From: Magnetovibrio sp. PR-2
GTDB lineage: Bacteria > Pseudomonadota > Alphaproteobacteria > Rhodospirillales > Magnetovibrionaceae
NCBI RefSeq assembly: GCF_036689815.1
Contig: NZ_JBAHUR010000001.1
Span: 397,020-461,019, forward strand
DNA length: 64,000 nt
Direction of reading: 5' to 3'
Shown: positions 18,356 to 27,765 of the stretch, in pieces
How the letters are laid out: the number at the start of each line of letters is the position of its first letter
Position numbering within the stretch: position 1 is the first letter of the stretch
The notes under the pieces: model-generated
Databases searched by the model: none
The model's input: only the letters and a program-made list of their open reading frames with translations
What the model was told of the DNA's origin: nothing
Program-made: the position numbers and the translations under genes

Positions 18356-18379
18356 GTCTCCATTCTCTTATTAGGAGAC
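18356..18379 (-). promoter_or_regulatory. Inverted repeat covering the ribosome site of the DUF6765 gene
   Basis: On the minus strand GTCTCC (18379-18374) and GGAGAC (18361-18356) can pair across 12 bases; the second arm is the ribosome binding site of the gene starting at 18349. Just upstream is an AT-rich TATATAATATAG, a likely -10 region. Confidence 0.4.
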
Positions 18380-18424
18380 TATATTATATAAAGCTCTTAA
18401 AGATTGCAAATCGACATTCTGCAG

Positions 18425-18979
18425 TTACTCATCCACATCACTCAGTGTTTCCAAAAACCCGATCTTCGTTTCGTCGGGCAGGTTGGCGAGGGTGTCGGCG
18501 CGTGCGTGTTCCGTGGACCAGCGCACCCCTTGAAACGGGTTCACCAAACGCGGGCGGCGTTTTGCGCCCACCAGCCAATAGCCGCCGTCCGTGGCCGGGC
18601 CGAAGACCCAGTCGTTTTCGCCCAACGCTGCAAACGCCGCTGCAATATGATCGGCGGTGATGTCGGGAATGTCGGAGCCTATGATGACCACCGGACCGGG
18701 CGGCAATTGGGCCAAGGGGCGCAGCATGCGGTCTCCCAAATCGCCCCGGCCTTGTGGGATGACGGCCCAACCGTCCGGCCACAAGCGGGGTTGGCTTGCT
18801 GCAGCATCCGGCGTCACGGCAAGCCATCGCATCCATCTGTTATCATTGAGTTGTTGCGCAACATGAAACAGGGTTTTACGATGAAAGGCTGCGGCTTGGA
18901 CGGGTCCGGTATTGGCCGCTAAGCGGGTTTTTGTGCGGCCCATTTTGGGCGCTTTGCTCATGATGACGACATGTTTCAT
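18425..18979 (-). CDS. TIGR04282-type small glycosyltransferase (DUF2064)
   Basis: 184 residues from ATG 18979. The start HVVIMSKAPKMGRTKTRLA is the nucleotide-sugar or nucleotide binding opening of the DUF2064 family, and VVIIGSDIPDIT plus FGPATDGGYWLVG are its signature segments. The family is named for a supposed role in arsenosugar synthesis because members often sit beside arsM and radical SAM genes, but neither is seen here. It overlaps the preceding TIGR04283 gene by four bases (ATGA), so the pair acts together, probably making one glycosylated small molecule. Confidence 0.85.
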   Translation of the reverse strand: MKHVVIMSKAPKMGRTKTRLAANTGPVQAAAFHRKTLFHVAQQLNDNRWMRWLAVTPDAAASQPRLWPDGWAVIPQGRGDLGDRMLRPLAQLPPGPVVIIGSDIPDITADHIAAAFAALGENDWVFGPATDGGYWLVGAKRRPRLVNPFQGVRWSTEHARADTLANLPDETKIGFLETLSDVDE

Positions 18980-19641
18980 CCATATAACCTTTGATACCAA
19001 GACTTGGGCGCGCCGATCAGATACAGCGAAAGGCACAGAAGGTTTTTGAGAGGTCGGGCCCACCAGCCGGTGCGGCGGTAGCGTTCGGCCGACGTTGTGA
19101 CCGTGCCGTGCAGGCGCTTCAAACGCATCGGCCCAATGCGGCGCACCAAATCGACGTCTTCCATCAAATGTTGGTCCGGGTGAAAGCCGCCGACCTCGGT
19201 GTAAAAGTCTTTGTGGATCAGCAGGCCCTGATCGCCATAGGGCAGGCCAAAGGTCTGGGCACGCCAGTTCGCCAGCGCCGCCACGCGGTTGGCCCCTGTG
19301 CTGTTGTCGTCAAACCCCAGCCAGAAATAAGCCGCCCGTCTGGCGTTGAGCGGGTCGTCCATGAACGCTTGCGCCAACACCTGCCAGTCCTTAGGCAGCG
19401 TCGTGTCGGCGTGCAAAAACAACAACCATGGCCCTGACGCTTTGTCGGCCCCCATAGCCAACTGCCGTCCGCGTCCCGGTTCGACGGAGAACACCTGGGC
19501 CCTGGCTTCGTTGGCGATGAGCAGTGTGTTGTCCGTGGACCCACCGTCTACCACCAGGACCTGGACGTCTTCGCCGACACTCTGCAAAGTCTGGTGCAGA
19601 TGTGCTTCGGCATTTATCGTGGGAATAATAACGCTCAACAT
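18976..19641 (-). CDS. TIGR04283-type family 2 glycosyltransferase
   Basis: 221 residues. A GT-A family 2 enzyme: opening LSVIIPTINAE, VLVVDGGSTDNT where the first Asp binds UDP, ASGPWLLFLHADTTLP with the metal-binding HAD (DxD equivalent), then GLPYGDQGLLIHKDFY and MEDVDLVRRI. The C-terminal 25 residues are hydrophobic. It is the usual partner of the TIGR04282 protein whose start overlaps its stop. Product is unknown; the arsenosugar label is by association only. Confidence 0.85.
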   Translation of the reverse strand: MLSVIIPTINAEAHLHQTLQSVGEDVQVLVVDGGSTDNTLLIANEARAQVFSVEPGRGRQLAMGADKASGPWLLFLHADTTLPKDWQVLAQAFMDDPLNARRAAYFWLGFDDNSTGANRVAALANWRAQTFGLPYGDQGLLIHKDFYTEVGGFHPDQHLMEDVDLVRRIGPMRLKRLHGTVTTSAERYRRTGWWARPLKNLLCLSLYLIGAPKSWYQRLYG

Positions 19642-19714
19642 GGGCTGAGATTACCACGCACAGAGCCCTGCGCCACACCTTTGATGTTCTTGAATTGTTC
19701 TGATATGATGGGCC

Positions 19715-20812
19715 ATGGTTGACGAGTTACCCCATGCCAAACGTAAGGGCCGGGCGGCGGTTTCCAACGCCACGGGGCGCTATGAACGCGAAACCCGGGT
19801 GGCGACCCATGACGGGTGGGCGCTGGGCGAAAATGGGGACGGCGACCTGCCGCCGCTGAGAACACATATTCATATGGATACGGTGAAGTCTGCGTTTGCG
19901 TGGAACAGCTCGCCCGACATTCCCTTCGACCGCTCCCTCAATCCCTATCGCGGCTGTGAGCACGGCTGCATTTATTGTTATGCGCGCGCGACCCATGCGT
20001 ATTTGAACTTGTCGCCGGGTCTCGATTTCGAAACCCAGCTGTTTGTGAAAAAGGGATTGGCGGCAGCTTTGGAAAAGGAGTTGAGGAAACCCAGCTATAA
20101 AGTCGCCCCTGTGATGATTGGGGCCAACACGGACGGCTACCAACCCATCGAGCGTGAATATAAGTCCACCCGTGAGGTTTTGGAGGTGCTGCAAGCCTAT
20201 CGCCATCCCTTGGTGGTCATCACCAAAAACTATCTGGTGACCCGCGACATCGATATTTTGGCGGAGATGGCCCAGGATAATTTGGTCACCGTGGCGATCT
20301 CGCTCACCACCTTGGACCACAAGCTGGCCAACCAAATGGAGCCCCGGGCGTCTACACCCAAACGGCGGTTGAAGGCGATGGAGGACCTCTCAAAAGCCGG
20401 TGTGCCCGTCGCGGTGTTCGCCGCCCCCATGATCCCGACACTGAACGATCATGAGTTGGAAAGCATCTTGGAGGCCGGCGCCAACGCGGGAGCCTCAACG
20501 GCGGCCTACATCCTGGTGCGTCTGCCGTTGGAGCTCAAAGCCTTGTTCCAGGAATGGCTGGAAACCTACCAACCCCACAAAGCCAAACGGGTGATGAGCT
20601 TGCTCAAACAGTCCCGTGACGGCCAACTTTATGTGCACGAATTTGGAACCCGCATGACCGGGAGCGGGGTGCATGCGAAATTGCTCAACCAGCGCTATCA
20701 CGTGGCGTGTAAAAAGTTGGGCCTCATACCTGCAGAGCCCGGCGAAGTGAAGCTAAACTGCGACGCGTTTCTGCGCCCGCCGCGCCCGGGCGATCAGTTG
20801 AGCTTGATTTAG
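19715..20812 (+). CDS. PA0069-family radical SAM protein
   Basis: 365 residues. The SAM-cluster motif is in YRGCEHGCIYCYARATH (Cys-x3-Cys-x2-Cys). Around it FDRSLNPYRGC and later TNTDGYQP-like GANTDGYQPIE, ITKNYLVTRD and SISLTTLD-like segments match the PA0069 group, distantly related to spore photoproduct lyase. Its substrate is unknown; some members are thought to act in DNA or tRNA repair, which I cannot support here. It is divergent from the glycosyltransferase pair, with 73 bases between starts. ATG 19715 is used; no strong ribosome site is visible. Confidence 0.85.
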   Translation: MVDELPHAKRKGRAAVSNATGRYERETRVATHDGWALGENGDGDLPPLRTHIHMDTVKSAFAWNSSPDIPFDRSLNPYRGCEHGCIYCYARATHAYLNLSPGLDFETQLFVKKGLAAALEKELRKPSYKVAPVMIGANTDGYQPIEREYKSTREVLEVLQAYRHPLVVITKNYLVTRDIDILAEMAQDNLVTVAISLTTLDHKLANQMEPRASTPKRRLKAMEDLSKAGVPVAVFAAPMIPTLNDHELESILEAGANAGASTAAYILVRLPLELKALFQEWLETYQPHKAKRVMSLLKQSRDGQLYVHEFGTRMTGSGVHAKLLNQRYHVACKKLGLIPAEPGEVKLNCDAFLRPPRPGDQLSLI

Positions 20813-20924
20813 GCGGACACGCATAAATGTATGATCTATTAGGATTATTCCTATTCTAGACTGAATTTGCAATCATATGACTTAATAAAAGAGCAATCCT
20901 CGGGCGCCGAGCGAGGGTGGAACC

Positions 20925-21296
20925 GTGTTACTTGATGTACGAAAATTGGTCTTTAGCGACGACCTGCTGAAGCGGGCGATCTTGGAATATTTCCTCGATC
21001 AAAAGATGCAACATCCCCAATCGCAAATCCAAAAGATCCGTTTTCTGGGCACGCCCGGTGAGAAAGCCCAGGCGGTTGTCGAGTTCATGACTGCGGATCC
21101 GAAAAACCCCGTGGAGATCCACCTTAAAGAAGACCAGGTCCTCACGGCTATGATCATGGTTTGCAAAGCCCATCATGTGCCGTTGCCGCGCGATGCCGTA
21201 AAAGTTCTGCAGCTGACCAAGCAAGGCCTCGCCATGACCATCTCCATGAAAGTCGACACCCCACCACCCGCCGCCAATCAGCGCCGGGTCAGTTGA
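20925..21296 (+). CDS. Hypothetical protein
   Basis: 123 residues from GTG 20925, with GAGGGTGG a few bases upstream. I do not recognise a family. The text suggests an alpha/beta domain: helix LLKRAILEYFLDQKM, strand KIRFLG, strand QAVVEFMT, strand VEIHLKEDQVLTAMIMVC, helix PRDAVKVLQL and strand LAMTISMKV. It has no signal peptide or membrane segment and ends in a short Pro/Ala/Arg tail. The layout recalls small regulatory or PilZ-like proteins, but no motif confirms that. Confidence 0.6.
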   Translation: MLLDVRKLVFSDDLLKRAILEYFLDQKMQHPQSQIQKIRFLGTPGEKAQAVVEFMTADPKNPVEIHLKEDQVLTAMIMVCKAHHVPLPRDAVKVLQLTKQGLAMTISMKVDTPPPAANQRRVS

Positions 21297-21339
21297 TTTT
21301 TCTCTGTTAACGCGTGCGTTGCACGCATGCTATGGTTGT

Positions 21340-21357
21340 CCCCTCTTTTGTAAGGGG
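21340..21357 (+). promoter_or_regulatory. Small hairpin covering the ribosome site of the next gene
   Basis: CCCCT (21340-21344) can pair with AGGGG (21353-21357) across eight bases. The second arm is the ribosome site of the gene starting at 21363, so the hairpin could limit its translation. A second inverted pair, GCGTGC and GCACGC, lies at about 21312-21326. Confidence 0.3.
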
Positions 21358-21362
21358 ATGTT

Positions 21363-21935
21363 ATGGCTGAGGCAAAAAAGACGGATCAGAGGATAGAAGA
21401 TCCCAAGAGTATTTTCGAAAAAATGATTGGCCCATCCATTGGGGTGGCCGTCTTGGGGTATGTCTTCAAGGTCGGAATGGATTTCCACAATGGTCGGACA
21501 AAAAAGAAAAACATGTGCAACGCGATTGTTGCTGAAATTAAATTAAACGTCAGCGAGCTCAAGGCGTTTAAGCAAGCACCGAAAGGCCCGGTTCTATCGG
21601 CTGTACGTGAAAAACAGAATTTCATTCCTCACGTTGTATATGCCCGCAATGACAGCTTTTTTGCCATGCTAGCATCAGACACAACCGTGCTGCCACACAC
21701 GGTTTTGCAGCCAGTTGTTGCGTTTTACAATGAACTGGATTTTTTCTATGCCCAAATTGATGGGCTCAAGGAAGAAACGTTTAAGGCCATATCAGACGAA
21801 GGCCGAGTCAAAACCGTTTCTGGCTTGTGGGATGCGGCTGAGAATGCCGTCTATCACGGTGAAAATGCTTTGAGGTTGCTCAAAAAAGAAATTCCACCAA
21901 TTTGGTGGAAAGACGAAGACGAAAAATACTATTGA
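21363..21935 (+). CDS. Orphan hypothetical protein with one N-terminal membrane-like segment
   Basis: 190 residues, not recognised. After a charged start (KKTDQRIEDPKSIFEKM) comes a weak hydrophobic stretch (IGPSIGVAVLGYVFKVGM), then a basic patch NGRTKKK and a helical remainder. One anchoring segment with a cytoplasmic helical domain is possible. AAGGGG lies just upstream of the ATG. Base composition is more AT-rich than the neighbours and it sits between an unknown gene and rnhB with 225 bases of non-coding DNA after it, all of which fits a recently gained gene. Confidence 0.6.
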   Translation: MAEAKKTDQRIEDPKSIFEKMIGPSIGVAVLGYVFKVGMDFHNGRTKKKNMCNAIVAEIKLNVSELKAFKQAPKGPVLSAVREKQNFIPHVVYARNDSFFAMLASDTTVLPHTVLQPVVAFYNELDFFYAQIDGLKEETFKAISDEGRVKTVSGLWDAAENAVYHGENALRLLKKEIPPIWWKDEDEKYY

Positions 21936-22160
21936 TGCACCCGCATGCGCGTGAGAAACACCGCATTTGGATGGAGGGCGAAAAGGTTAAACGATAGGGG
22001 GCGTGGGGCCATAAGTCATAATAACGTTTCCAAATTTCAAACTTCGATTGCAGGGGCTTTCTCAGGACAAAATGTACTGAATGTACCTACAACCAATATA
22101 TGATAATGAATGCCACTTATCAAGGCGGCCGACCAATTGGTGCAGTTAAGGTTTTAGCAT

Positions 22161-22771
22161 ATGCCCGACTTTTCCATCGAACAAACCAAATCCGGCATTG
22201 TGTGCGGTGTCGACGAAGCTGGGCGTGGGCCTTGGGCCGGGCCGGTGGTGGCGGGGGCTGCGATTTTGGATGCGGACACACTGCCCCAGGACTTGCCCCA
22301 AGACCTGATCGATCAGCTGGACGATTCCAAAAAGCTGAAGGCGGAAAAGCGTGAAGCTTTGTTTGAGCGCTTGGTTGAGGTGGGCGTCACCTTCGGCGTT
22401 GGCCAAGCCTCGGCCCAAGAAATCGATGACATCAATATTTTGCAAGCCACCTTCAAAGCCATGGAACGGGCTGTGGAAAATTTAGGCGTCAAACCGGACT
22501 TTGCGCTCATTGATGGCAACCGCCTGCCCAAGTCGTTTCCGTGTCCGGCGGACTGCGTGGTCAAAGGCGACGGCTTGTCTTTGTCCATCGCCGCCGCGTC
22601 CATCGTCGCCAAGGTCACACGGGACAGATTGATGTTGGAACTGGACCGGACGTACCCGGGTTACGGGTGGGGATCAAACGCAGGATATGGCACAAAAGCG
22701 CATCAAGAGGGGCTGAAAACCCTCGGCGTAACCCCAGAACATAGAAAAAGTTATGCCCCTATTCGCAAGAT

Positions 22772-22793
<22 letters not shown>
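22161..22793 (+). CDS. rnhB: Ribonuclease HII
   Basis: 210 residues. RNase HII cuts the RNA strand of RNA-DNA hybrids and starts removal of single ribonucleotides from DNA. The opening GVDEAGRGPWAGPVVAGA holds the first Asp and Glu of the DEDD active site; DFALIDGNRLP holds the third Asp and SIAAASIVAKVTRD the region before the fourth (RDRLMLELD). The motif G(R)G is intact. It lies directly before ccrM, a pairing conserved in alphaproteobacteria. Its last codons fall inside the left arm of a palindrome that carries GANTC sites. Confidence 0.95.
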
Positions 22794-23974
<1,181 letters not shown>

Positions 23975-24146
23975 GACAATTTGAGAGATCGGGGAGCACC
24001 CCGCACCCTCCGAAGCCCTATTCATACGTTCCAGGTCGCACAGGTACTTATGAGAGTTTAGGGGCTTTGGGGGGTGATTTTATTGTCACTTGCCTCTCTC
24101 CAATGCCTCCCCTACAAATGAGGAAAGCTTTTAAGGAGACCTCCTC

Positions 24147-24635
24147 ATGACGTCCAAGTGGGATGCCCGGTTTATTCGTTTGTCGCGTGAAATCTCGTCT
24201 TGGTCCAAGGACCGTTCAACCCAGGTGGGTGCGGTGATTGTGGCTGAGGACAAAACGCCAAGTTCGTATGGCTACAACGGCTTCCCGCGTGAGGTGGACG
24301 ACGACGCGGCGGAACGTCACGAGCGCCCCGACAAATACGACTGGACCGAACACGCCGAGCGCAACGCGATTTATAACGCCACGCGTACGGGCCAGACGCT
24401 GTTGAAAAACACCATCTACGTCACCCACATCCCATGCCCCGATTGCGCGCGGGCCATCATTCAGGTGGGCATCAAGCGTGTGGTGGTGGACAAGGCGTCC
24501 ATCAAAGACGCGGACTTCCAAGAACGCTGGGATGAAAAAGGCCAATTCTCCCAACGCATGTTTGAAGAAGCGGGTGTGGAAATCGGTTACGGCGAAGCGC
24601 TCAGCGAAGAGCAACTTCGCGAAGACAAAGACTAA
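24147..24635 (+). CDS. Deoxycytidylate (dCMP) deaminase family protein
   Basis: 162 residues. Zinc-dependent cytidine deaminase fold: HAERNAIYNA gives the zinc His and catalytic Glu, and HIPCPDCARAII the two zinc Cys. The segments SKDRSTQVGAVIV and YNGFPR are typical of dCMP deaminases (ComEB-like), which make dUMP for thymidylate. The ribosome site AAGGAG is in a GGAGACCTCC stretch; the same 17 bases GGAGACCTCCTCATGAC stand at the start of ecm. The 172 bases between ccrM and this gene have a small GGGG/CCCC hairpin and nothing else I can name. Its stop abuts the stop of olsA. Confidence 0.9.
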   Translation: MTSKWDARFIRLSREISSWSKDRSTQVGAVIVAEDKTPSSYGYNGFPREVDDDAAERHERPDKYDWTEHAERNAIYNATRTGQTLLKNTIYVTHIPCPDCARAIIQVGIKRVVVDKASIKDADFQERWDEKGQFSQRMFEEAGVEIGYGEALSEEQLREDKD

Positions 24636-25469
24636 TTATTCAGCGCCGATGAAAATCGGATCGGATTCGTGTTCGAGAGACACCGGGCGGGGATCGAGCG
24701 CGGCCAAGGTTTCGGCCATATTGTCGGACACGATGTTTTCACACGCCTGGGCCAATTGCTTGCGATCGAAGCTTTCGGCCGAGATGAACGGGGCCGAGAA
24801 AATCACGTCGACTTCGCAGCCGCCATTGCCAAACACATTGATCAGGTGAGGCGCCAAAGTCATGTCGCCAAACCAGGTGAACGCTTCACGTTCGGGCTGG
24901 CTCATAGGCTCGCCGGTGCGCTTGCGGGTGTAGACCACGGTGATGGGCTGCACTTTGGCTTTGCCGGGCACATCATCCAAGGCTGCAAACAATGAGCTTT
25001 TGAACGGTTTGACTTCGGAGCCGTCGGTGGAGGTTCCTTCGGGAAACAGCACCAGGGACGTTCCGCGCACCATACGATAGGAGAGTTCTTGGCGTTGACG
25101 TTTCGCATCACGCGGGTCGCGGCTGATAAACACCGTGCGCGCCAGTTGCGCCAAAATGCCGAACAGTGGCCAGTCGGCCACTTCGCTTTTGGCCACGAAC
25201 ACACCTTCGCGGATCACTGCGCCCAAGATAATGATGTCGAGATAAGACGAGTGGTTAGACGCAAACATCGCAACGTTCTTGCGCGGTTGGCCAACCACAT
25301 TGACCTTAATGCCCGTCAGCGACAGGCAACCTTTGAAAAACAGCTGGCCGAAAACGTGGCGCTTCGCGGGCCAAAGACCCAAAAGCACCACGTAGGGCAC
25401 GACCAACACCGCAATCAAGAGCCCAAACAGGACCATGGTTACGCCAGCGCGGACAGGCGAAAAGTTCAT
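24636..25469 (-). CDS. olsA: 1-acyl-sn-glycerol-3-phosphate acyltransferase-like, OlsA
   Basis: 277 residues. An N-terminal membrane segment (about 8-32) is followed by the acyltransferase motifs NHSSYLD (His-x4-Asp) and FPEGTSTDG. Because it overlaps olsB by four bases (ATGA), it most likely acylates lyso-ornithine lipid to ornithine lipid, as OlsA does in Sinorhizobium and Rhodobacter. OlsA enzymes can also acylate lysophosphatidate; a separate PlsC is encoded at 56.9 kb, which frees this one for the lipid role. It acts at the cytoplasmic side of the inner membrane. Confidence 0.85.
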   Translation of the reverse strand: MNFSPVRAGVTMVLFGLLIAVLVVPYVVLLGLWPAKRHVFGQLFFKGCLSLTGIKVNVVGQPRKNVAMFASNHSSYLDIIILGAVIREGVFVAKSEVADWPLFGILAQLARTVFISRDPRDAKRQRQELSYRMVRGTSLVLFPEGTSTDGSEVKPFKSSLFAALDDVPGKAKVQPITVVYTRKRTGEPMSQPEREAFTWFGDMTLAPHLINVFGNGGCEVDVIFSAPFISAESFDRKQLAQACENIVSDNMAETLAALDPRPVSLEHESDPIFIGAE

Positions 25470-26284
25470 GCGGCAGCGTCCTGTGTAACAGGAGCTTCCA
25501 CAGCCGGCTTGTTGTCGCGGGTGTAGTGGTTGCGATATTTCGACGTGACGTTTTCGGTTTCAACGATGATGTTCACATCAATGGTGTTGAAATCGTAATC
25601 GATCACGGCGCCGTCGCCGATGACACCACCAACGCGCAGATAGCCTTTGATCAGCGGCGGCAATTCACGCAGCGCGCGACCGACGTCAATGGCGTCTTTG
25701 TCCATCATGTTCATGTCCACATAGCGCTGTTCCAACGCATGGGTGCGGATGGACTGTGGTGCCATGTGGTAATGATGCAGATACGACAGCGGCAGTTTCA
25801 CATCGCTGGGGTTTACGCCCGGGATGGGCGCGCAGCCGAACATGTAGCGCACGGAGTTTGCAAACACGTAGTCGGCAATGCCGCGCCACAACAGCTGCAT
25901 GGTTCCACGCGAGCGGTATTCGGCGTCAATGCAGCTGCGGCCCAACTCCAGGACTTGGCCGGAGCGTTGCACCAGCGGTTTCAGCTCGAACTCGCTTTCG
26001 GAATAAAAACCGGCGTACTCGTCGGCGACATCGCCGCGCAGCAAACGATAGGTGCCGACCACGCAGGGCTTCACCGCCGTCGACCGTTCGCGGTCAATGA
26101 CCAGCAAATGGTCGCAGAATTCATCATAAGGGTCGAAATCCAGCTCGCTCATGGCGACGCGGGGCGTGGCTTTTGCGCCCATTTCGCCGTAAAACACACG
26201 GTAACGGAGCGCTTGGGAGGCGGCCAACTCGACTTCGCTGTCGGCCAAACGGATTTCTAAGTTGTTTACAATTATCGGCTTCAC
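25466..26284 (-). CDS. olsB: Ornithine acyl-ACP N-acyltransferase (hemolysin-type acetyltransferase family)
   Basis: About 272 residues from GTG 26284, which has AAGGA nine bases upstream; a more distal ATG at 26332 lacks a ribosome site. The GNAT-like domain of OlsB is visible in QALRYRVFYGEMGA, DEFCDHLLVID, VVGTYRLLR, VLELGRSCIDAEYRSRGTM and FGCAPIPGVNP. OlsB transfers 3-hydroxyacyl groups from ACP to ornithine, the first step of ornithine lipid. Ornithine lipids replace phospholipids when phosphate is short; no Pho box could be read with confidence. A terminator upstream (26418-26450) separates it from the next gene. Confidence 0.88.
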   Translation of the reverse strand: MKPIIVNNLEIRLADSEVELAASQALRYRVFYGEMGAKATPRVAMSELDFDPYDEFCDHLLVIDRERSTAVKPCVVGTYRLLRGDVADEYAGFYSESEFELKPLVQRSGQVLELGRSCIDAEYRSRGTMQLLWRGIADYVFANSVRYMFGCAPIPGVNPSDVKLPLSYLHHYHMAPQSIRTHALEQRYVDMNMMDKDAIDVGRALRELPPLIKGYLRVGGVIGDGAVIDYDFNTIDVNIIVETENVTSKYRNHYTRDNKPAVEAPVTQDAAA

Positions 26285-26417
26285 AGCGCCAATTCCTTTT
26301 TCGGACTCATACAAGTTCTTGAAACTTGTCATGAGAACGTTGAGACGCCGTGACGATGATATGAAGTGTTGGAGTCGGTTATATGACCAATTTATGACGA
26401 GGCTTTGCGGTTTGGTC

Positions 26418-26450
26418 AAAAAAATAGCCTGCTGTTGAACAGGCTATTTT
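26418..26450 (-). terminator. Rho-independent terminator of the small Cys protein gene
   Basis: An 11-bp perfect stem, AAAATAGCCTG (26421-26431) and CAGGCTATTTT (26440-26450), with an 8-base loop. Read on the minus strand the stem runs into seven T, a standard intrinsic terminator. It ends transcription from the gene at 26470-26649 before olsB. Confidence 0.85.
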
Positions 26451-26469
26451 GGTAAGGTGTTGGACACGA

Positions 26470-26649
26470 TTAAAGGGCGGTGTTGTGAACCACCTTGTCC
26501 GGCCCGTGGTAAAAGTCGCAACGGCCAAGGCTGTTTAGCACAAGTGATTTTACATAGTTCATGGACTCAGTGGACCGCGCGTTTTTGTAAATACATTGCT
26601 TGCAATGTTCAGTGTCGCCGCAATCGATGCGTTGTTGTGCATCACTCAT
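26470..26649 (-). CDS. Small cysteine-containing protein (59 residues)
   Basis: An unrecognised 59-residue protein beginning MSDAQQRIDCGDTEHCKQC. Four cysteines (10, 16, 19 and 43) and three histidines suggest a small zinc or iron-sulphur binding module: a CxxxxxCxxC group followed 24 residues later by RCDFYH. The gene is well supported by an excellent ribosome site (GAGGAG, eight bases before the ATG) and by its own terminator just downstream. It has no signal peptide. Neighbours are olsB and 3-hydroxybutyryl-CoA dehydrogenase, which give no clear hint. Confidence 0.65.
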   Translation of the reverse strand: MSDAQQRIDCGDTEHCKQCIYKNARSTESMNYVKSLVLNSLGRCDFYHGPDKVVHNTAL

Positions 26650-26790
26650 ATCAAAAGCTCCTCGCTTGTGAGACCCCTGCTTTCTTCATGAGCATTGGTG
26701 AGGATTAAAGTTTCCTGTGTGTAGGTGTCAGTAAGAAACTAGATAAAAGAGGTAAATAAAAAGTTGAATGAACATGACCCTTTTGGGACA

Positions 26791-26822
26791 AAAAAAGACC
26801 GGCGCTGAGGCCGGTCTTTTTT
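26791..26822 (-). terminator. Rho-independent terminator after hbd
   Basis: AAAAAAGACCGGC pairs with GCCGGTCTTTTTT across a six-base loop. On the minus strand it follows the stop of the 3-hydroxybutyryl-CoA dehydrogenase gene by 18 bases and ends in a T run. Bases 26650-26790 hold the promoter region of the small Cys protein; no element stands out. Confidence 0.88.
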
Positions 26823-26839
26823 GTAAATATGCGTGCAGA

Positions 26840-27724
26840 TTAACGCGTCGGCACGGGCTCGTCGCCGGAGTAGTCGTAAAAGCCTTTTCCAGCTTTGCGA
26901 CCGACCCAGCCGGCTTCGACGTATTTGACCAACAGCGGGCACGGGCGATATTTGGAATCCGCCAAGCCTTCGTACAACACGTTCATCACCGCCAAGCACG
27001 TATCCAAACCAATGAAGTCGGCCAGCTGCAGCGGACCCATGGGGTGGTTGGCGCCCATCTTCATGGCGTTGTCGATGGCCGATACCGTGCCAACACCTTC
27101 GTACAAGGTATAAACCGCTTCGTTGATCATGGGGATCAGCATGCGGTTGACGATGAACGCCGGGAAGTCTTCGGCGGACACGGGCGATTTGCCCATTTTC
27201 ACGGCCAGTTCGGACACGGTTTTGAAGGTGTCTTCGTCGGTCGCGATGCCGCGGATCATTTCCACCAGCGCCATGGCTGGCACCGGGTTCATGAAGTGCA
27301 TGCCCACAAATTGGCCCGGGCGATCGGTCTTGGCCGCCAAGCGCGTGATCGAGATGGAAGATGTGTTCGACGCGATGATCGCTTCCGGTTTCAAAATCGG
27401 GCACAGCTCTTTGAAGATGATGTTTTTAACATCTTCATTTTCCGTCGCCGCTTCGATGACCAAATCGCAATCGGAAAAACCGGACATGTCGGCGCCCGTT
27501 GAAATCAGCGGTAAAGCTGCGTCCACGGCGCTTTGTTCGATTTTGCCTTTATCGACTTGTTTGGCCATGTAGCCCTTGATGTTGTCGAGCGCAGGGGCCA
27601 ACGCGTCGGCGTTGGCATCCATCAGGTAAACGCCGTAACCGGCCAGCGCCGAGACATGGGCGATGCCGCGCCCCATTTGACCTGCACCGATGACACCGAT
27701 TTTCTTGATGTTGTCTACTGACAT
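26840..27724 (-). CDS. 3-hydroxybutyryl-CoA dehydrogenase
   Basis: 294 residues. NAD(P)-binding opening KIGVIGAGQMGRGIAHVSA, catalytic-region SNTSSISI and GMHFMNPVPAMALVE, and the C-terminal domain with PAFIVNRMLIPMINEA and GPLQLADFIGLD are all typical. It interconverts acetoacetyl-CoA and 3-hydroxybutyryl-CoA, feeding crotonyl-CoA to Ccr or polyhydroxybutyrate turnover. It stands last in an etfB-etfA-hbd operon, 41 bases after etfA, with AGGAA before the ATG and a strong terminator after it. The etf genes with it suggest a role in short-chain acyl-CoA metabolism. Confidence 0.93.
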   Translation of the reverse strand: MSVDNIKKIGVIGAGQMGRGIAHVSALAGYGVYLMDANADALAPALDNIKGYMAKQVDKGKIEQSAVDAALPLISTGADMSGFSDCDLVIEAATENEDVKNIIFKELCPILKPEAIIASNTSSISITRLAAKTDRPGQFVGMHFMNPVPAMALVEMIRGIATDEDTFKTVSELAVKMGKSPVSAEDFPAFIVNRMLIPMINEAVYTLYEGVGTVSAIDNAMKMGANHPMGPLQLADFIGLDTCLAVMNVLYEGLADSKYRPCPLLVKYVEAGWVGRKAGKGFYDYSGDEPVPTR

Positions 27725-27765
27725 AACGTTCCTCGTTTTGTATCAAACTTTTGGAAGTTGGGGGC

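Noticed and set aside
18425-19641. Arsenosugar operon
   Set aside because: Only the two glycosyltransferase families are present; arsM and arsS are missing, so the name is not supported.
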